A program made the translations under genes and the position numbers. This document shows, piece after piece, positions 43,562-53,800 of a DNA stretch of 64,000 nt (positions are counted from its first letter, which is position 1; each line of letters begins with the position of its first letter). The DNA comes from Chitinophaga filiformis (lineage in GTDB: Bacteria > Bacteroidota > Bacteroidia > Chitinophagales > Chitinophagaceae), in assembly GCF_021646545.1 (NCBI RefSeq), contig NZ_JAKIRP010000008.1, positions 282,576-346,575 of the forward strand, written 5' to 3'. Under the pieces are notes generated by a model that saw nothing but the letters and a program-made list of their open reading frames with translations, was not told where the DNA came from and did not search any database.

Positions 43562-43627
43562 ACGTCGTTTTTCTTCAATTTACGAAAAATTCATGCCGAT
43601 ATGTTCGCAGCCCGTGATCGATGTGGC

Positions 43628-44452
43628 TCAGACTGCCAGCGCCTGTAACCTGCATTGTACATCTGCAGCTCTCTGTAACAGGGAGGGTTCCTTTATGTAT
43701 GATGTAATATCCAGTCGCTGACTGATGAGGCTCTCTTTATATAATGCATTGAAATCGTAGTATTCCAGCCAGAACTTCCATTCATCAGACAGATGATCAA
43801 ATACCTTTCTGTTGCAATTAGCAAGGAAGGAGTGATCGACCACCAGGTAAGCAGAAGACGGTAGTTGTTGCAGGTGTCGCAGGATGGCTTCATTGTAGGT
43901 AATCCACACTTTCAGATGATGTTCACTATATTTTTTCAGGAGCGTCTCTTGCCGGTAGGGTTGTTTGAAATATTTCCAGATCATCCGTGCCAGCCATCCT
44001 TTCCGCTCATATTTTGCTATGCTTGCAGCATAGAGGCGTTGTATAAGTGAACTGACAACGCTCTTGTAATCGCGTAATATCACCAGGTAATGTGCATTAG
44101 GTAAAACCTCCCGGTAGAAGGGTAGGAAAAGGCAGGTGCGCGGATCTTTCCATCCCCATTGCACCTGGCTTGCCGCCTTTTCCTGAATCAGTACGCGCAG
44201 GGATTGCCGTTGCGCATCAGATAAAGATTGTGGAAGGGTAGTAACAAGACCATCTTTGTGAAGATCGTGTTCGCTTAATACCCGCTGATGGTAATTATAG
44301 AAATCTATATCCTCAAAATGTCCTTGTGTATTGCCGATACCAGCACCCAGAAACCGGTCTCCTACATGTAATCCACATCGGTATAGCCATTGGGTAAGCA
44401 AAGAAGTGCCCGAACGGTGCATGCCCGTTATAATTAATACGTTAGTGCTCAT
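43628..44452 (-). CDS. Sulfotransferase family protein
   Basis: 274 aa. The 5'-phosphosulfate loop is GMHRSGTSLL (10-19), followed by CGLHVGDRFLGAG. VQWGWKDPRTCLFLPFY and VILRDYKSVVSSL contain the Arg/Ser 3'-phosphate contacts expected near 125-140. The C-terminal half is helical. It is 11 bp downstream of an APS kinase gene, so the donor PAPS and the transferase that uses it are made from one transcript. The acceptor, possibly a glycan or lipid in the envelope, is unknown. No signal peptide. Confidence 0.88.
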   Translation of the reverse strand: MSTNVLIITGMHRSGTSLLTQWLYRCGLHVGDRFLGAGIGNTQGHFEDIDFYNYHQRVLSEHDLHKDGLVTTLPQSLSDAQRQSLRVLIQEKAASQVQWGWKDPRTCLFLPFYREVLPNAHYLVILRDYKSVVSSLIQRLYAASIAKYERKGWLARMIWKYFKQPYRQETLLKKYSEHHLKVWITYNEAILRHLQQLPSSAYLVVDHSFLANCNRKVFDHLSDEWKFWLEYYDFNALYKESLISQRLDITSYIKEPSLLQRAADVQCRLQALAV

Positions 44453-44463
44453 GTTATTGTCTG

Positions 44464-45024
44464 TTAGTTGGAGGCGACGCTGGCGTATTGCGCCTGCTGT
44501 AATGACAGTGACTGGGTTATAAATTGAAGGAATAAATGAGTGCAGGTGGCGATGCTTTGTTCATCCGTATGCAGGTGAAGATCAGGCTGGGAGGGAGCTT
44601 CAAATGGATCATTAATACCGGTAAGATTGTTCAGCTTATCAGGATGTCCATCGGGTAGAAGTGCCCGCTTATAGAGTCCCTTTGTGTCTCTTCCAATGAG
44701 CTTGTCTACCGCACAATCAACAAACACAGTTTTTACTTGTGCATAGGAGGCTGTCAACTCCTGGCGTATGGCCTCGTAGGGATTGATAGCGCTTATAATG
44801 CAAACAATGCCGTAATTTGATAACCGGCTCGCTACAAAGCCCAGGCGGCGAATATTTTCGCAGCGGTCTTCCTTTGAAAACCCCAGGTCACGGCAAAGGG
44901 ATTCCCGGTATTTATCGCCGTCAATAATTTCGATTGGAGTTCCGTAAGCTGCTGCTTTTCGTTGTACGTTCTTTGCAATAGTAGTTTTGCCCGCACCGGA
45001 TAAACCGCATAGTTGTATAATCAT
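44464..45024 (-). CDS. cysC: Adenylylsulfate (APS) kinase
   Basis: 186 aa. Phosphorylates APS to PAPS. P-loop GLSGAGKT (7-14), IIDGDKYRESLCRDLGFSKE with DRCENIRRLGFVA, SAINPYEAIRQELTASY and the family motif KGLYKRA are all in place. There is no ATP-sulfurylase partner in the window. Coupling to a sulfotransferase rather than to PAPS reductase indicates a role in sulfating a cell product, not in sulfate assimilation; this is inferred from the neighbour. Confidence 0.92.
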   Translation of the reverse strand: MIIQLCGLSGAGKTTIAKNVQRKAAAYGTPIEIIDGDKYRESLCRDLGFSKEDRCENIRRLGFVASRLSNYGIVCIISAINPYEAIRQELTASYAQVKTVFVDCAVDKLIGRDTKGLYKRALLPDGHPDKLNNLTGINDPFEAPSQPDLHLHTDEQSIATCTHLFLQFITQSLSLQQAQYASVASN

Positions 45025-45261
45025 CGCATATTGATTTACAGGTTGAACAGCCGACAGCAGGTCATGTAGGGTAAATGGTGCAGCTTATAGGAAAATGGTG
45101 AGGTTAAATGTGCTCGCAGTGTGATATGGTGGCTAAACTAGCTAATTAAGCCCGAGCGAAAAGATAATATAGATGAATCCCGGAAATGTGCCGACGTATG
45201 CAGGAAATTTGTCAGACATAAACTCTCCGGGAACAGATCAATGGAAGATGATAGTTATTGG

Positions 45262-45543
45262 CTAGACGGCAAACCGTTTGAATGTTTCTTTGGTGATGAT
45301 CCTCACATTTTCAGCCAGTTGATCCAATGTACAACTCAGCAATCTGATGTTATAGGGAAGATTGTCGTGCATCTCTATGAATTCAAGATGCAGGCCACAC
45401 TGATCTGTCACATCGGAATTTCCTTTTAGCTGGTGAAATATACTGTCTGCTATTTCTTTGTTACTACCTATGCAGAATTTGCCGAAATTTTCATGTCCGT
45501 CTATTGTCTTCAGGTGCAACAAAATATGAAAGGTAATTTCCAT
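45262..45543 (-). CDS. Small hypothetical protein
   Basis: 93 aa, no signal peptide. Alpha/beta pattern: MEITFHILLHLKTIDGHENF, GKFCIGSNKEIADSIFHQLK, then HLEFIEMHDNLPYNIRLLSC and a C-terminal helix. Not recognised. A minus-strand TACCTTTG at 45591-45584 matches the Bacteroidota -7 box about 40 bp upstream, which supports it as an expressed gene. Confidence 0.6.
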   Translation of the reverse strand: MEITFHILLHLKTIDGHENFGKFCIGSNKEIADSIFHQLKGNSDVTDQCGLHLEFIEMHDNLPYNIRLLSCTLDQLAENVRIITKETFKRFAV

Positions 45544-45583
45544 AGCACGTAACTTCTTTTAGGCCATTAACAAAACTGAAATA

Positions 45584-45591
45584 CAAAGGTA
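45584..45591 (-). promoter_or_regulatory. -7 element for the 93-aa gene
   Basis: The minus strand reads TACCTTTG, an exact TAnnTTTG match. No clear -33 element is seen. Confidence 0.35.
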
Positions 45592-45649
45592 TCATTTTCA
45601 GCCCGTACGCGTTCATAGAGAAATGTGAAATTTGTCGGTTTTACCGATC

Positions 45650-45704
45650 AGAACAGTCTGCCTGGTAAGTGGTCGGTTGCAGCGCTTACCAGGCAGACTG
45701 TTCT
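45650..45704. repeat. Perfect 20-bp inverted repeat at the end of the thioredoxin-like gene
   Basis: AGAACAGTCTGCCTGGTAAG (45650-45669) and its exact complement (45685-45704) flank a 15-nt loop. The right arm touches the stop codon of the downstream-reading minus-strand gene. A second small hairpin, TCGGT/ACCGA, lies next to it at about 45634-45647. Neither strand has a T-tract after the stem, so it is not a standard intrinsic terminator, although it may protect the mRNA 3' end. Confidence 0.75.
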
Positions 45705-46885
45705 CAGAAGATCTCCGCCAGCCTGGTATCTAACTGGTCATAGTCGTCTCCTCCGCTTCCAAACCGGGCTATGATGACCCCTTCGGGGTTGATCAGAATC
45801 TGCGTAGGTACAGCATGTACCCCATACATATTATAAAGATCCCCGGGCTGTGGCTTACCGTCCTCTTTAAACTTGTTAGTATCCAGTCCGCGGAGCACAT
45901 GATTCCAGATCCCAACTCCGTCTTTTGCAATTGCTTTCTTCCATTCGTCAGGTTTATTGTCATTATCAGCAATACCCAGTATTGTCAGACCCTTGTCTTT
46001 ATATAACGCATACAGTTCTTTCAGATGAGTGTTATTCTTTCTGCAGGGAAGGCACCAGCTGGCCCAGAAATCAAGTAACAGGTATTTGCCTTTGAAGTCC
46101 ATCAGGCCGACCGGGTTGCCGTTTATATCCCGCTGACTGAATAACTGGGCGCGGCTACCGGGGGAGCCGTTCTGGATCTTCTCCAGGATATCATTCAGTT
46201 CCTTGCCATAGATGCTGGTTTGCAGCCAGGGAGACAGTTTCGATATGTATGATTTCAGGGTTTCCGGTTTCATATAGTTTGTGAAATATCGTAGCTCCGC
46301 TGCTGTGACATAAGAATCCGGATGGGAACGGAAAAAGCTGTAGCTGACCTCCCTTGCCTTCTCCTGGAGGGGAAGCAGTTTTTCTTTGGCGGCGTCTGCT
46401 TTTGCCTTCAGGGCGCTTAGTTCTGCTTCGCTCTTTCTGGCCTGGATGGCCCTAAGGTACTGCTTGTTGGCGTCCTCGAAGGCCTGAGAGAGGGGCGCCA
46501 TTTCCCGTTGCACACCAGCCCTGTCATTTATTAGTTCCTGGTAGTCATTTTGTGTGGCCGACCCTGTTATAGTGGCCTCCTGGAAGGTGGGCGATTGGAT
46601 ATTGACAGTCATTTTCGCCGGATCAAGATAGAAGTCGATCCCGCTATCTCCGTTGCCGCTGATAGTGGCCAATACCGGTTCGCTGAGCATACCTGTGAAG
46701 GAAAACGTACCATTTTTAATGGCGCAGCTGTCTTCGATGTAGAAGCCATTGCCATAACGGAGATACACATATCCGTTGTCTTTGCCTGTAATAGTGCCGT
46801 TTAACTGAAATGGGCCGCGTTTTTCCTGGGCCATGGAAATAGAAGTTACAAGAATGCCTGTAACCACGGTCAATAGTTTTTTCAT
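45704..46885 (-). CDS. TlpA-like thioredoxin-family protein with DUF4369 domain
   Basis: 393 aa, signal peptide (about 1-19, LLTVVTGILVTSISMAQ). The N-terminal DUF4369 region (about 25-115) starts with GPFQLNGTITGKDNGYVYLR. A helical linker follows (about 120-235). The C-terminal thioredoxin fold (about 245-393) has the active site WASWCLPCRKN (CxxC) and the cis-Pro segment AVPTQILINPEG. This domain order is common in Bacteroidota and points to a periplasmic, membrane-associated thiol reductase. No partner gene is evident. Confidence 0.88.
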   Translation of the reverse strand: MKKLLTVVTGILVTSISMAQEKRGPFQLNGTITGKDNGYVYLRYGNGFYIEDSCAIKNGTFSFTGMLSEPVLATISGNGDSGIDFYLDPAKMTVNIQSPTFQEATITGSATQNDYQELINDRAGVQREMAPLSQAFEDANKQYLRAIQARKSEAELSALKAKADAAKEKLLPLQEKAREVSYSFFRSHPDSYVTAAELRYFTNYMKPETLKSYISKLSPWLQTSIYGKELNDILEKIQNGSPGSRAQLFSQRDINGNPVGLMDFKGKYLLLDFWASWCLPCRKNNTHLKELYALYKDKGLTILGIADNDNKPDEWKKAIAKDGVGIWNHVLRGLDTNKFKEDGKPQPGDLYNMYGVHAVPTQILINPEGVIIARFGSGGDDYDQLDTRLAEIF

Positions 46886-46973
46886 AGGGTCATTGGAATA
46901 ATGCTTACGTTAAAGATTTTAGTTGATTTGGGATTTCAATATAATAATTATTTAATAATTGGGGAATGGCGAG

Positions 46974-47600
46974 TTATGAGTAAAGCTGCACTTTCTCTAT
47001 CATTTCTATAACGTTGGAGACCTGCAGTTTCTCAAAAATGCGTTTTTTGTAGGTGCTGACAGTAGAGATCTGTAAACTCAGTTTTTCTGCTATTTCCGCC
47101 ACACTGGCGCCCTTAATCAGCAGTTGCATGATATTGTTCTCACGGCTGGATAAACGCTGTATAGGATTTGTAGCAGCTTTTTTATTGGTAAAATTATTCA
47201 GCAAAGTCTGTTTCAGCACGGGACTGAGGTATTTTTCGTCTCTAAGCAGGGTCTTTGCAGCATTTTTAATCTCCTCGATACCGGTTTTTTTGGACAGGAA
47301 ACCGTCAGCGCCCGCCTCCAGATATCTCCAACCGAAGATCTGCTCGTCGTAACTGGAGAATATAAGGATCCTAATGTCCGGATGCCGCAGGCGGATCACA
47401 TCCAGCATCTGGTGATTGTTCCCACCCGGCATGTCAATATCCAGTATCAGCAGATCGAACTTTTTTGTAGATAATATCTTCAGCGTATCCTCAAAACTGG
47501 ATGCTTCGCTGACATGCGCGTCCTCGATGGACTTCTGCAAAATGAGCGTAGTTCCATACCGGACCACCTCCTGATCATCAACAACTAAGATATTGGGCAT
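46974..47600 (-). CDS. NarL/FixJ-type response regulator
   Basis: 208 aa. Receiver domain (1-120): acidic pair Asp8/Asp9, phospho-acceptor Asp54 in LLILDIDMPGG, and the conserved Lys in FLSKKTG. LuxR-type DNA-binding domain (about 145-205): RLSSRENNIMQLLIKGASVA, EIAEKLSLQISTVSTYKKRI. No histidine kinase is adjacent, so it is an orphan here. Divergent from the giant adhesin gene with about 250 bp between the starts, so control of the adhesin is possible. Confidence 0.93.
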   Translation of the reverse strand: MPNILVVDDQEVVRYGTTLILQKSIEDAHVSEASSFEDTLKILSTKKFDLLILDIDMPGGNNHQMLDVIRLRHPDIRILIFSSYDEQIFGWRYLEAGADGFLSKKTGIEEIKNAAKTLLRDEKYLSPVLKQTLLNNFTNKKAATNPIQRLSSRENNIMQLLIKGASVAEIAEKLSLQISTVSTYKKRIFEKLQVSNVIEMIEKVQLYS

Positions 47601-47733
47601 AGCAACTTATTGTGTAAAAGTACATTACGACGGTTAAATAAACAATGAATGCAAGATGGAGAACAAGCATTTTGTAGTAAAACTACTACATATTAATACA
47701 AGTTATTCTAAATAATTAAATCAAACAAGTATA

Positions 47734-47741
47734 TAAATTTG
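47734..47741 (+). promoter_or_regulatory. -7 element upstream of the giant adhesin gene
   Basis: TAAATTTG, an exact TAnnTTTG match in a very AT-rich stretch about 110 bp before the adhesin start at 47849. No clean -33 TTG is found. Confidence 0.4.
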
Positions 47742-47848
47742 TTGTATATGAAAACCTTCATGTAATATTAAACAAAAATATACCTATGAATGATTCGGAA
47801 GCACTTAGCTGTCTTCTGTCCCAATACCAATATGCAATTATTTTCAGA

Positions 47849-50800
47849 ATGAGATCATTTCTTCGTAAGTGCCTGGGTTGCATCTTTTTATGCTGCCTGC
47901 TCAGTAGTTCTTTGTTTGCCCAGACCGGACCGGCAGGTGTCAATAACGGCGCCGTACTATGGCTGGATGCCAATGATGTGTTGGCAGGCGGAACTGCTCC
48001 GGCCTATGGCACAACACTGGCTACCTGGTTTGATAAGTCGGGCAGCGGACATAATGCTGTCAGCTCCGGTACTAACGCAGTGATATACAATAGTGGAGGC
48101 GCAAATGGGCGCCCTGTTGTAAGTTTCAACCGGACTTCACCAGCAGCAGGGTCGGGCATGACGGTATCCGGACTGGACATAAGGGCAGTAACGTCACCGG
48201 ATGTCACCATCTTCGCGGTATACCGTCCGGGTACGAACGACGGCAACACACAGGCCGTATGGGGGAATGATAATGCCGGCCAGCAGCGATTTTTCAACAG
48301 CAAAGCGGTTACCGGTACCACGGATGCCAGCCTGGCCACCGGGGCCACGGCGGTCGTCATACCCGGAGGCGCAAAGTCGGGAGAGACAAGGCTTGTCACA
48401 GCCGTTTATAGTAGTGGCGCCAATGCATCTGCAGCTTACCTTAACGGGAAGCTGATTTCTGCATTTACAGACCAGACAGCCAGTGCGTCTGGCCTTTCTA
48501 CTTTTAAGATCGGCCTGGATGGTGACAATAATTATTACAATGGCGATATCAGTGAACTGATTGTTTATAACAGGAAACTAAGCGCCTGTGAAATTGAAAG
48601 GATCAATATTTACCTCGCCGCCAAATACGCCACGGACTTTACTGATATGGCGTCTAACTATACCCTTGGTATTCCTTATAATAACGATATCAACGGTGTA
48701 GGTGTACGTACTTCGGCTTGTGGGGGCACCTATAATATCAGTGCATCGTTCAGTGCTATCCTGTCAGTTACCAATCCGTCCACCAGCAATACCGGTGTTG
48801 TATTAAGCTTCGGTAATGACCGCGGTGGATATGGCAGCTCGTCCCAGACGCCTTCCTCATATACCTCCAGGTTACAGCAGGTATGGAGGGCAGACCTGAA
48901 CGGAAATATCGGCACAGTGGATGTCTGTTTTGAATTAACCGGTCTTGGTATTGACGTTTCCAACTCCGGCAACTTCGCCCTGTTGATAGATAAAGATGGT
49001 GATTTCAGCAACGCCACTGTTGTCAGCACCGGGGTGACTATCCTTGTGAACAGGGTATGTATTTCGGGCGTAAGCCTCACCAAGGGCGATTATTTCACGC
49101 TAGCCACCAGGGCCGCTACCAGCACCGCTTCAGAGATTACTTCTACGAACGAAGGTGTTCAGCAGAAATCATTATTTACCACAGCAACTGTCGTTGATGA
49201 TCAGATACTTGTAAAAGGAAGCGCTAACATTACAGATGGAAAGGTATATATAGAATCAGGGTTTGTTGCGGGAGACGTCATCACCTGGGGTACCTTGCCG
49301 ACCGGCGTAACCGGCTCATATAGTGCAACCACCGGGGCGGCCACTTTTACCGGTACGGCTTCTTCCACCGACTGGCAGACCTTTTACCGTACCATCAGGT
49401 TTAATACCACCAGCGGTACTACGGGCAACAGGACTATCCGTTTTGTATTGAGTAATGCCGTGAGTTATACCGTAGGTACCAAACCGCACTACTACGAATA
49501 CATTACCACTCCTATGAGCTGGACCGCGGCCAAGGCAGCTGCGGAGGCACGTACTTTATATGGTCTCCAGGGGTACCTAGCTACCATCACTGCACAGATA
49601 GAAAATGACTTCATCACTTCCAAACTCTCCAGCGACGGCTGGATAGGAGGCTCCTGTAACTACCAGTTGGTGAATACTGCTGTAGGTAGTACGGTGTTCA
49701 ATAACCAGAATCAGGCGAACGGTAAATATTACTGGGTAACGGGGCCGGAAAAAGGAACGGCTATCTCCAGCGGATTGAACACTCCTACAGCCGTAAATGG
49801 CGCTTATATCAACTGGAACACGGGTGAACCTAATAACTATCAAGGTACCAACGAGCAGTACATGCAGTTGTATTCCACAAACCAGGGTAGATGGAATGAC
49901 CTTCCGAATACTTCGAACCTCGGATATGTGGTAGAATATGGAGGATATGCATCCGACCCTGTATTAAATATCGACTATACCAGGGTGATGGTAAATGCAC
50001 CACCGGCGCCTGTCATTACTGCTTTCTCTAATGATAACGGACTGAGTACAACAGATAATATTACTAATGACGCGACCCTGGTTATCAGTGGAACTGGACA
50101 GCCTTCTGCGACCATTACTGTTTACAGGGCTGATGTTGGGTCAATAGGTTCAACTACTGTCAATGCGTCCGGCAACTGGACATTTGATTACACTGGTACT
50201 TCCTTGACCGACGGCACGTATGCATTTACGGCAACTGCTACAACCGGTAGTCAGACGAGTGCCGCCAGCCAGACATATACCATCACAGTTGACCTGACAG
50301 CTCCGTTTAAACCGGGGCAGCCTGCTTTGGCCTCCGGTAGTGGAAATGCATCGAACGATGTTACGCCAGATCTGACTGGCTCCGCAGAACCGGGTTCCCT
50401 GGTAAGAATATATGATGGCGCCACACAGATAGGTACTGCTACTACCAATGCTTCCGGTCAATGGACATTGACAGCGCCTACGCTGAGCACATCACTACAT
50501 AATATTACAGTTACCGCAACAGACGTTGCAGGCAACGTAAGCGTGAGCAGTGATCCGTTCCCGCTGACTATAGACGTTACCGCACCAGCTACACCTCCGG
50601 CTCCGACATTGGTAGGTGGTGTTGCAGGGGTAACCAACGACAATACCCCGACTATCATCGGTAAAGCAGAAGCCAATAGCACAGTGACCATTTATAATGG
50701 AGGTGTTGTTGCCGGTACTGCCAATGCAGATGTTAACGGTGATTACATCTTCACCTTCCCGGTACTTACTGACGGGCCTTATACCGTGAGGGTAACGGCT

Positions 50801-53800
50801 ACTGACGCAGCAGGCAATACCAGTGTGCAGAGCCCTACCCTGAACTTTACGGTAGATACCCAGGCGCCTGCAGTACCGACCCTTATCACTGCTCAGACGC
50901 TAACGAATGATAACACGCCGACCGTAACTGGTTCAACGGATCCCAACGCCACAGTAACTATTTATAAAGATGGTGTAGTTGCAGGTATCACTACCGCGAA
51001 TGCCAGTGGCAATTATACCTACACCTTTAGTCCTGCATTGCCTGATGCTACTTACAGCATCACTGCAACTGCCAGCGATGTTGTAGGCAATACCAGTGCA
51101 CAAAGTAGTCCGCTGAACATTACGGTGGATGCTACTGCCCCTGCTGCACCGGTTATCACTACTACTGAATTAATCACTAATAACAATACCCCTACGATAA
51201 CAGGTACTGCGGAAGCGAATAGCACGGTAACTATTTACAGGGGTGGCGTTGCTGTAACGACAACTACAGCCGATGCCAGTGGTAATTTTTCTTATACATT
51301 CAGTCCAGCGTTGGCGGACAATGTATATGCAGTAACGGCCACCGCTACTGATGCTGCAGGTAACATCAGTCCACAGAGTAATGTGTTGAACATTACCATT
51401 GATACCCAGGCACCACCGGCTCCTGTTGTATCTTCTGTTGCTACTCCGGCTAATGACAATACGCCAACTGTTACCGGTACAGCGGAGCCTAACAGCACAG
51501 TTACTGTTTATCGTGACGGAGTGCTGGCTGGCACGACTAATGCCGATGCCAGTGGCAACTATACGTATACTTTCACATCGTCATTAGCGGATGGGCTACG
51601 TGGGATAACTGCTACGGCTACTGATGCCGCGGGTAATACTAGTCCGCAGAGTGCACCATTGAATATCCTGATCGATACCCAGGCACCGGGAGCACCGACT
51701 ATTACCACTGCTCAAACGCCAACTAACGACAATACACCAACAGTAACAGGTACGGCTGAAGCGAATAGCATTGTAACTATCTATGTAGATGGTACTGCCG
51801 TAGGCACAACCACAGCTAATGGTGGTGGTAACTATACCTTTAATGTACCAACAGCTTTATCTGATGGTCCACATGCATTCACAGCTACAGCTGCGGATGC
51901 AACAGGTAATACCAGTGCTTCAAGTGCAACGCTTAATATCGCCATCGACACCCAGGCGCCAGCTGCACCGACTATTACTACTGCACAGGCATTGACCGTT
52001 GATAATACACCAACTGTAACAGGTACAGCAGAAGCTAACAGCACTGTAACTATTTATGTAGATGGTAATGCAGTAGGAACTACTACGGCTAATGTTGGTG
52101 GTAATTATACCTTCACAGTACCAACACCACTGTCTGACGGTACTCATGCGTTTACGGCTACAGCTACAGACGCAGTAGGTAATACCAGTGCACCAAGTGC
52201 CACACTGAATATCACTATCGATACCCAGGCACCAGCTGTACCAACTATTGCTACTACTCAAACATTAACTAGTGATAATACACCAACCGTAACAGGTACA
52301 GCAGAAGCTAACAGTACTGTAACGATCTATGTAGATGGTAATGCAGTAGGCACTACTACGGCTAATACTGGTGGCGCTTACACCTTCACAGTGCCAACAC
52401 CACTGGCTGATGGTACACATGCATTCACTGCTACCGCTACAGATGCTGTGGGAAATACCAGTGCACCAAGTGCTATCCTGAATATCACTATCGATACGCA
52501 GGTGCCAACTGTACCAACTATCACCACTGCTCAAACATTAACTAGTGATAACACACCGACAGTAACCGGAACAGCAGAAGCAAACAGCACGGTGACTATA
52601 TATGTGGACGGTAATGCAGTCGGAACTGCCACAGCTAATGCTGGCGGTAACTATACCTTCGCTGTACCGACGCCGCTGTCTGACGGTACACATGCATTTA
52701 CTGCTACAGCTACAGATGCGGTGGGCAATACCAGTGCACCAAGTGCAGTCCTGAATATTACGATTGATACCCAGGCGCCAGCCGCACCAACTATTACTAC
52801 AGCTCAAACATTAACCAGTGATAACACACCAACTGTAACCGGTACAGCCGAGGCTAACAGTACTGTTACTATTTATAGAGATGGTGCCGTAGTAGCATCC
52901 GTATCTGCTGATGTTAGTGGTAATTATAGTTATACATTTACTACGTCACTGCCTGACGGGCCTTATGTGCTGACTGCCACCGCCAAAGATGCAGTAGATA
53001 ATATCAGTGCTCCAAGTGCGCCGCTGAATATCATTATTGATACCCAGGCGCCGACAGCTCCGACTATCACCACTGCTCAGACACCAACCAGCGATAACAC
53101 GCCAACTGTAACTGGTACGGCAGAAGCTAATAGTACTGTCACTATCTATGTAGACGGTTCGGCTGTAGGTACTACTACAGCTACGGCTGGTGGTACTTAC
53201 ACTTTCACGGTGCCAACACCACTAGCTGACGGTACGCATGCATTCACTGCTACAGCTACAGATGCTGTGGGAAATACCAGCGCACCAAGTGCTACCCTGA
53301 ATATCACTATCGATACCCAGGTGCCAACTGTGCCGACTATCACTACTGCTCAAACATTAACTAGCGATAACACGCCGACCGTAACCGGTACTGCAGAAGC
53401 TAACAGTACTGTGACCATCTATGTAGATGGTACAGCAGTAGGTACTACTACGGCTACCGCTGGCGGTACTTACACCTTCACAGTGCCAACACCACTGGCT
53501 GACGGTACGCATGCATTCACTGCTACCGCTACAGATGCAACAGGTAATACCAGTGCACCAAGTGCTACACTGAATATCACTATCGACACGCAGGTGCCAA
53601 CTGTGCCGACTATTACCACCGCTCAGACGCTGACTTCTGATAATACTCCGACTGTAACAGGTACAGCAGAAGCCAATAGCACAGTTACTATCTATGTAGA
53701 CGGCAATGCAGTAGGTACTACTACAGCTACCGCTGGCGGTAACTATACCTTCACTGTACCGACACCACTGGCTGACGGTACACATGCATTCACTGCTACC

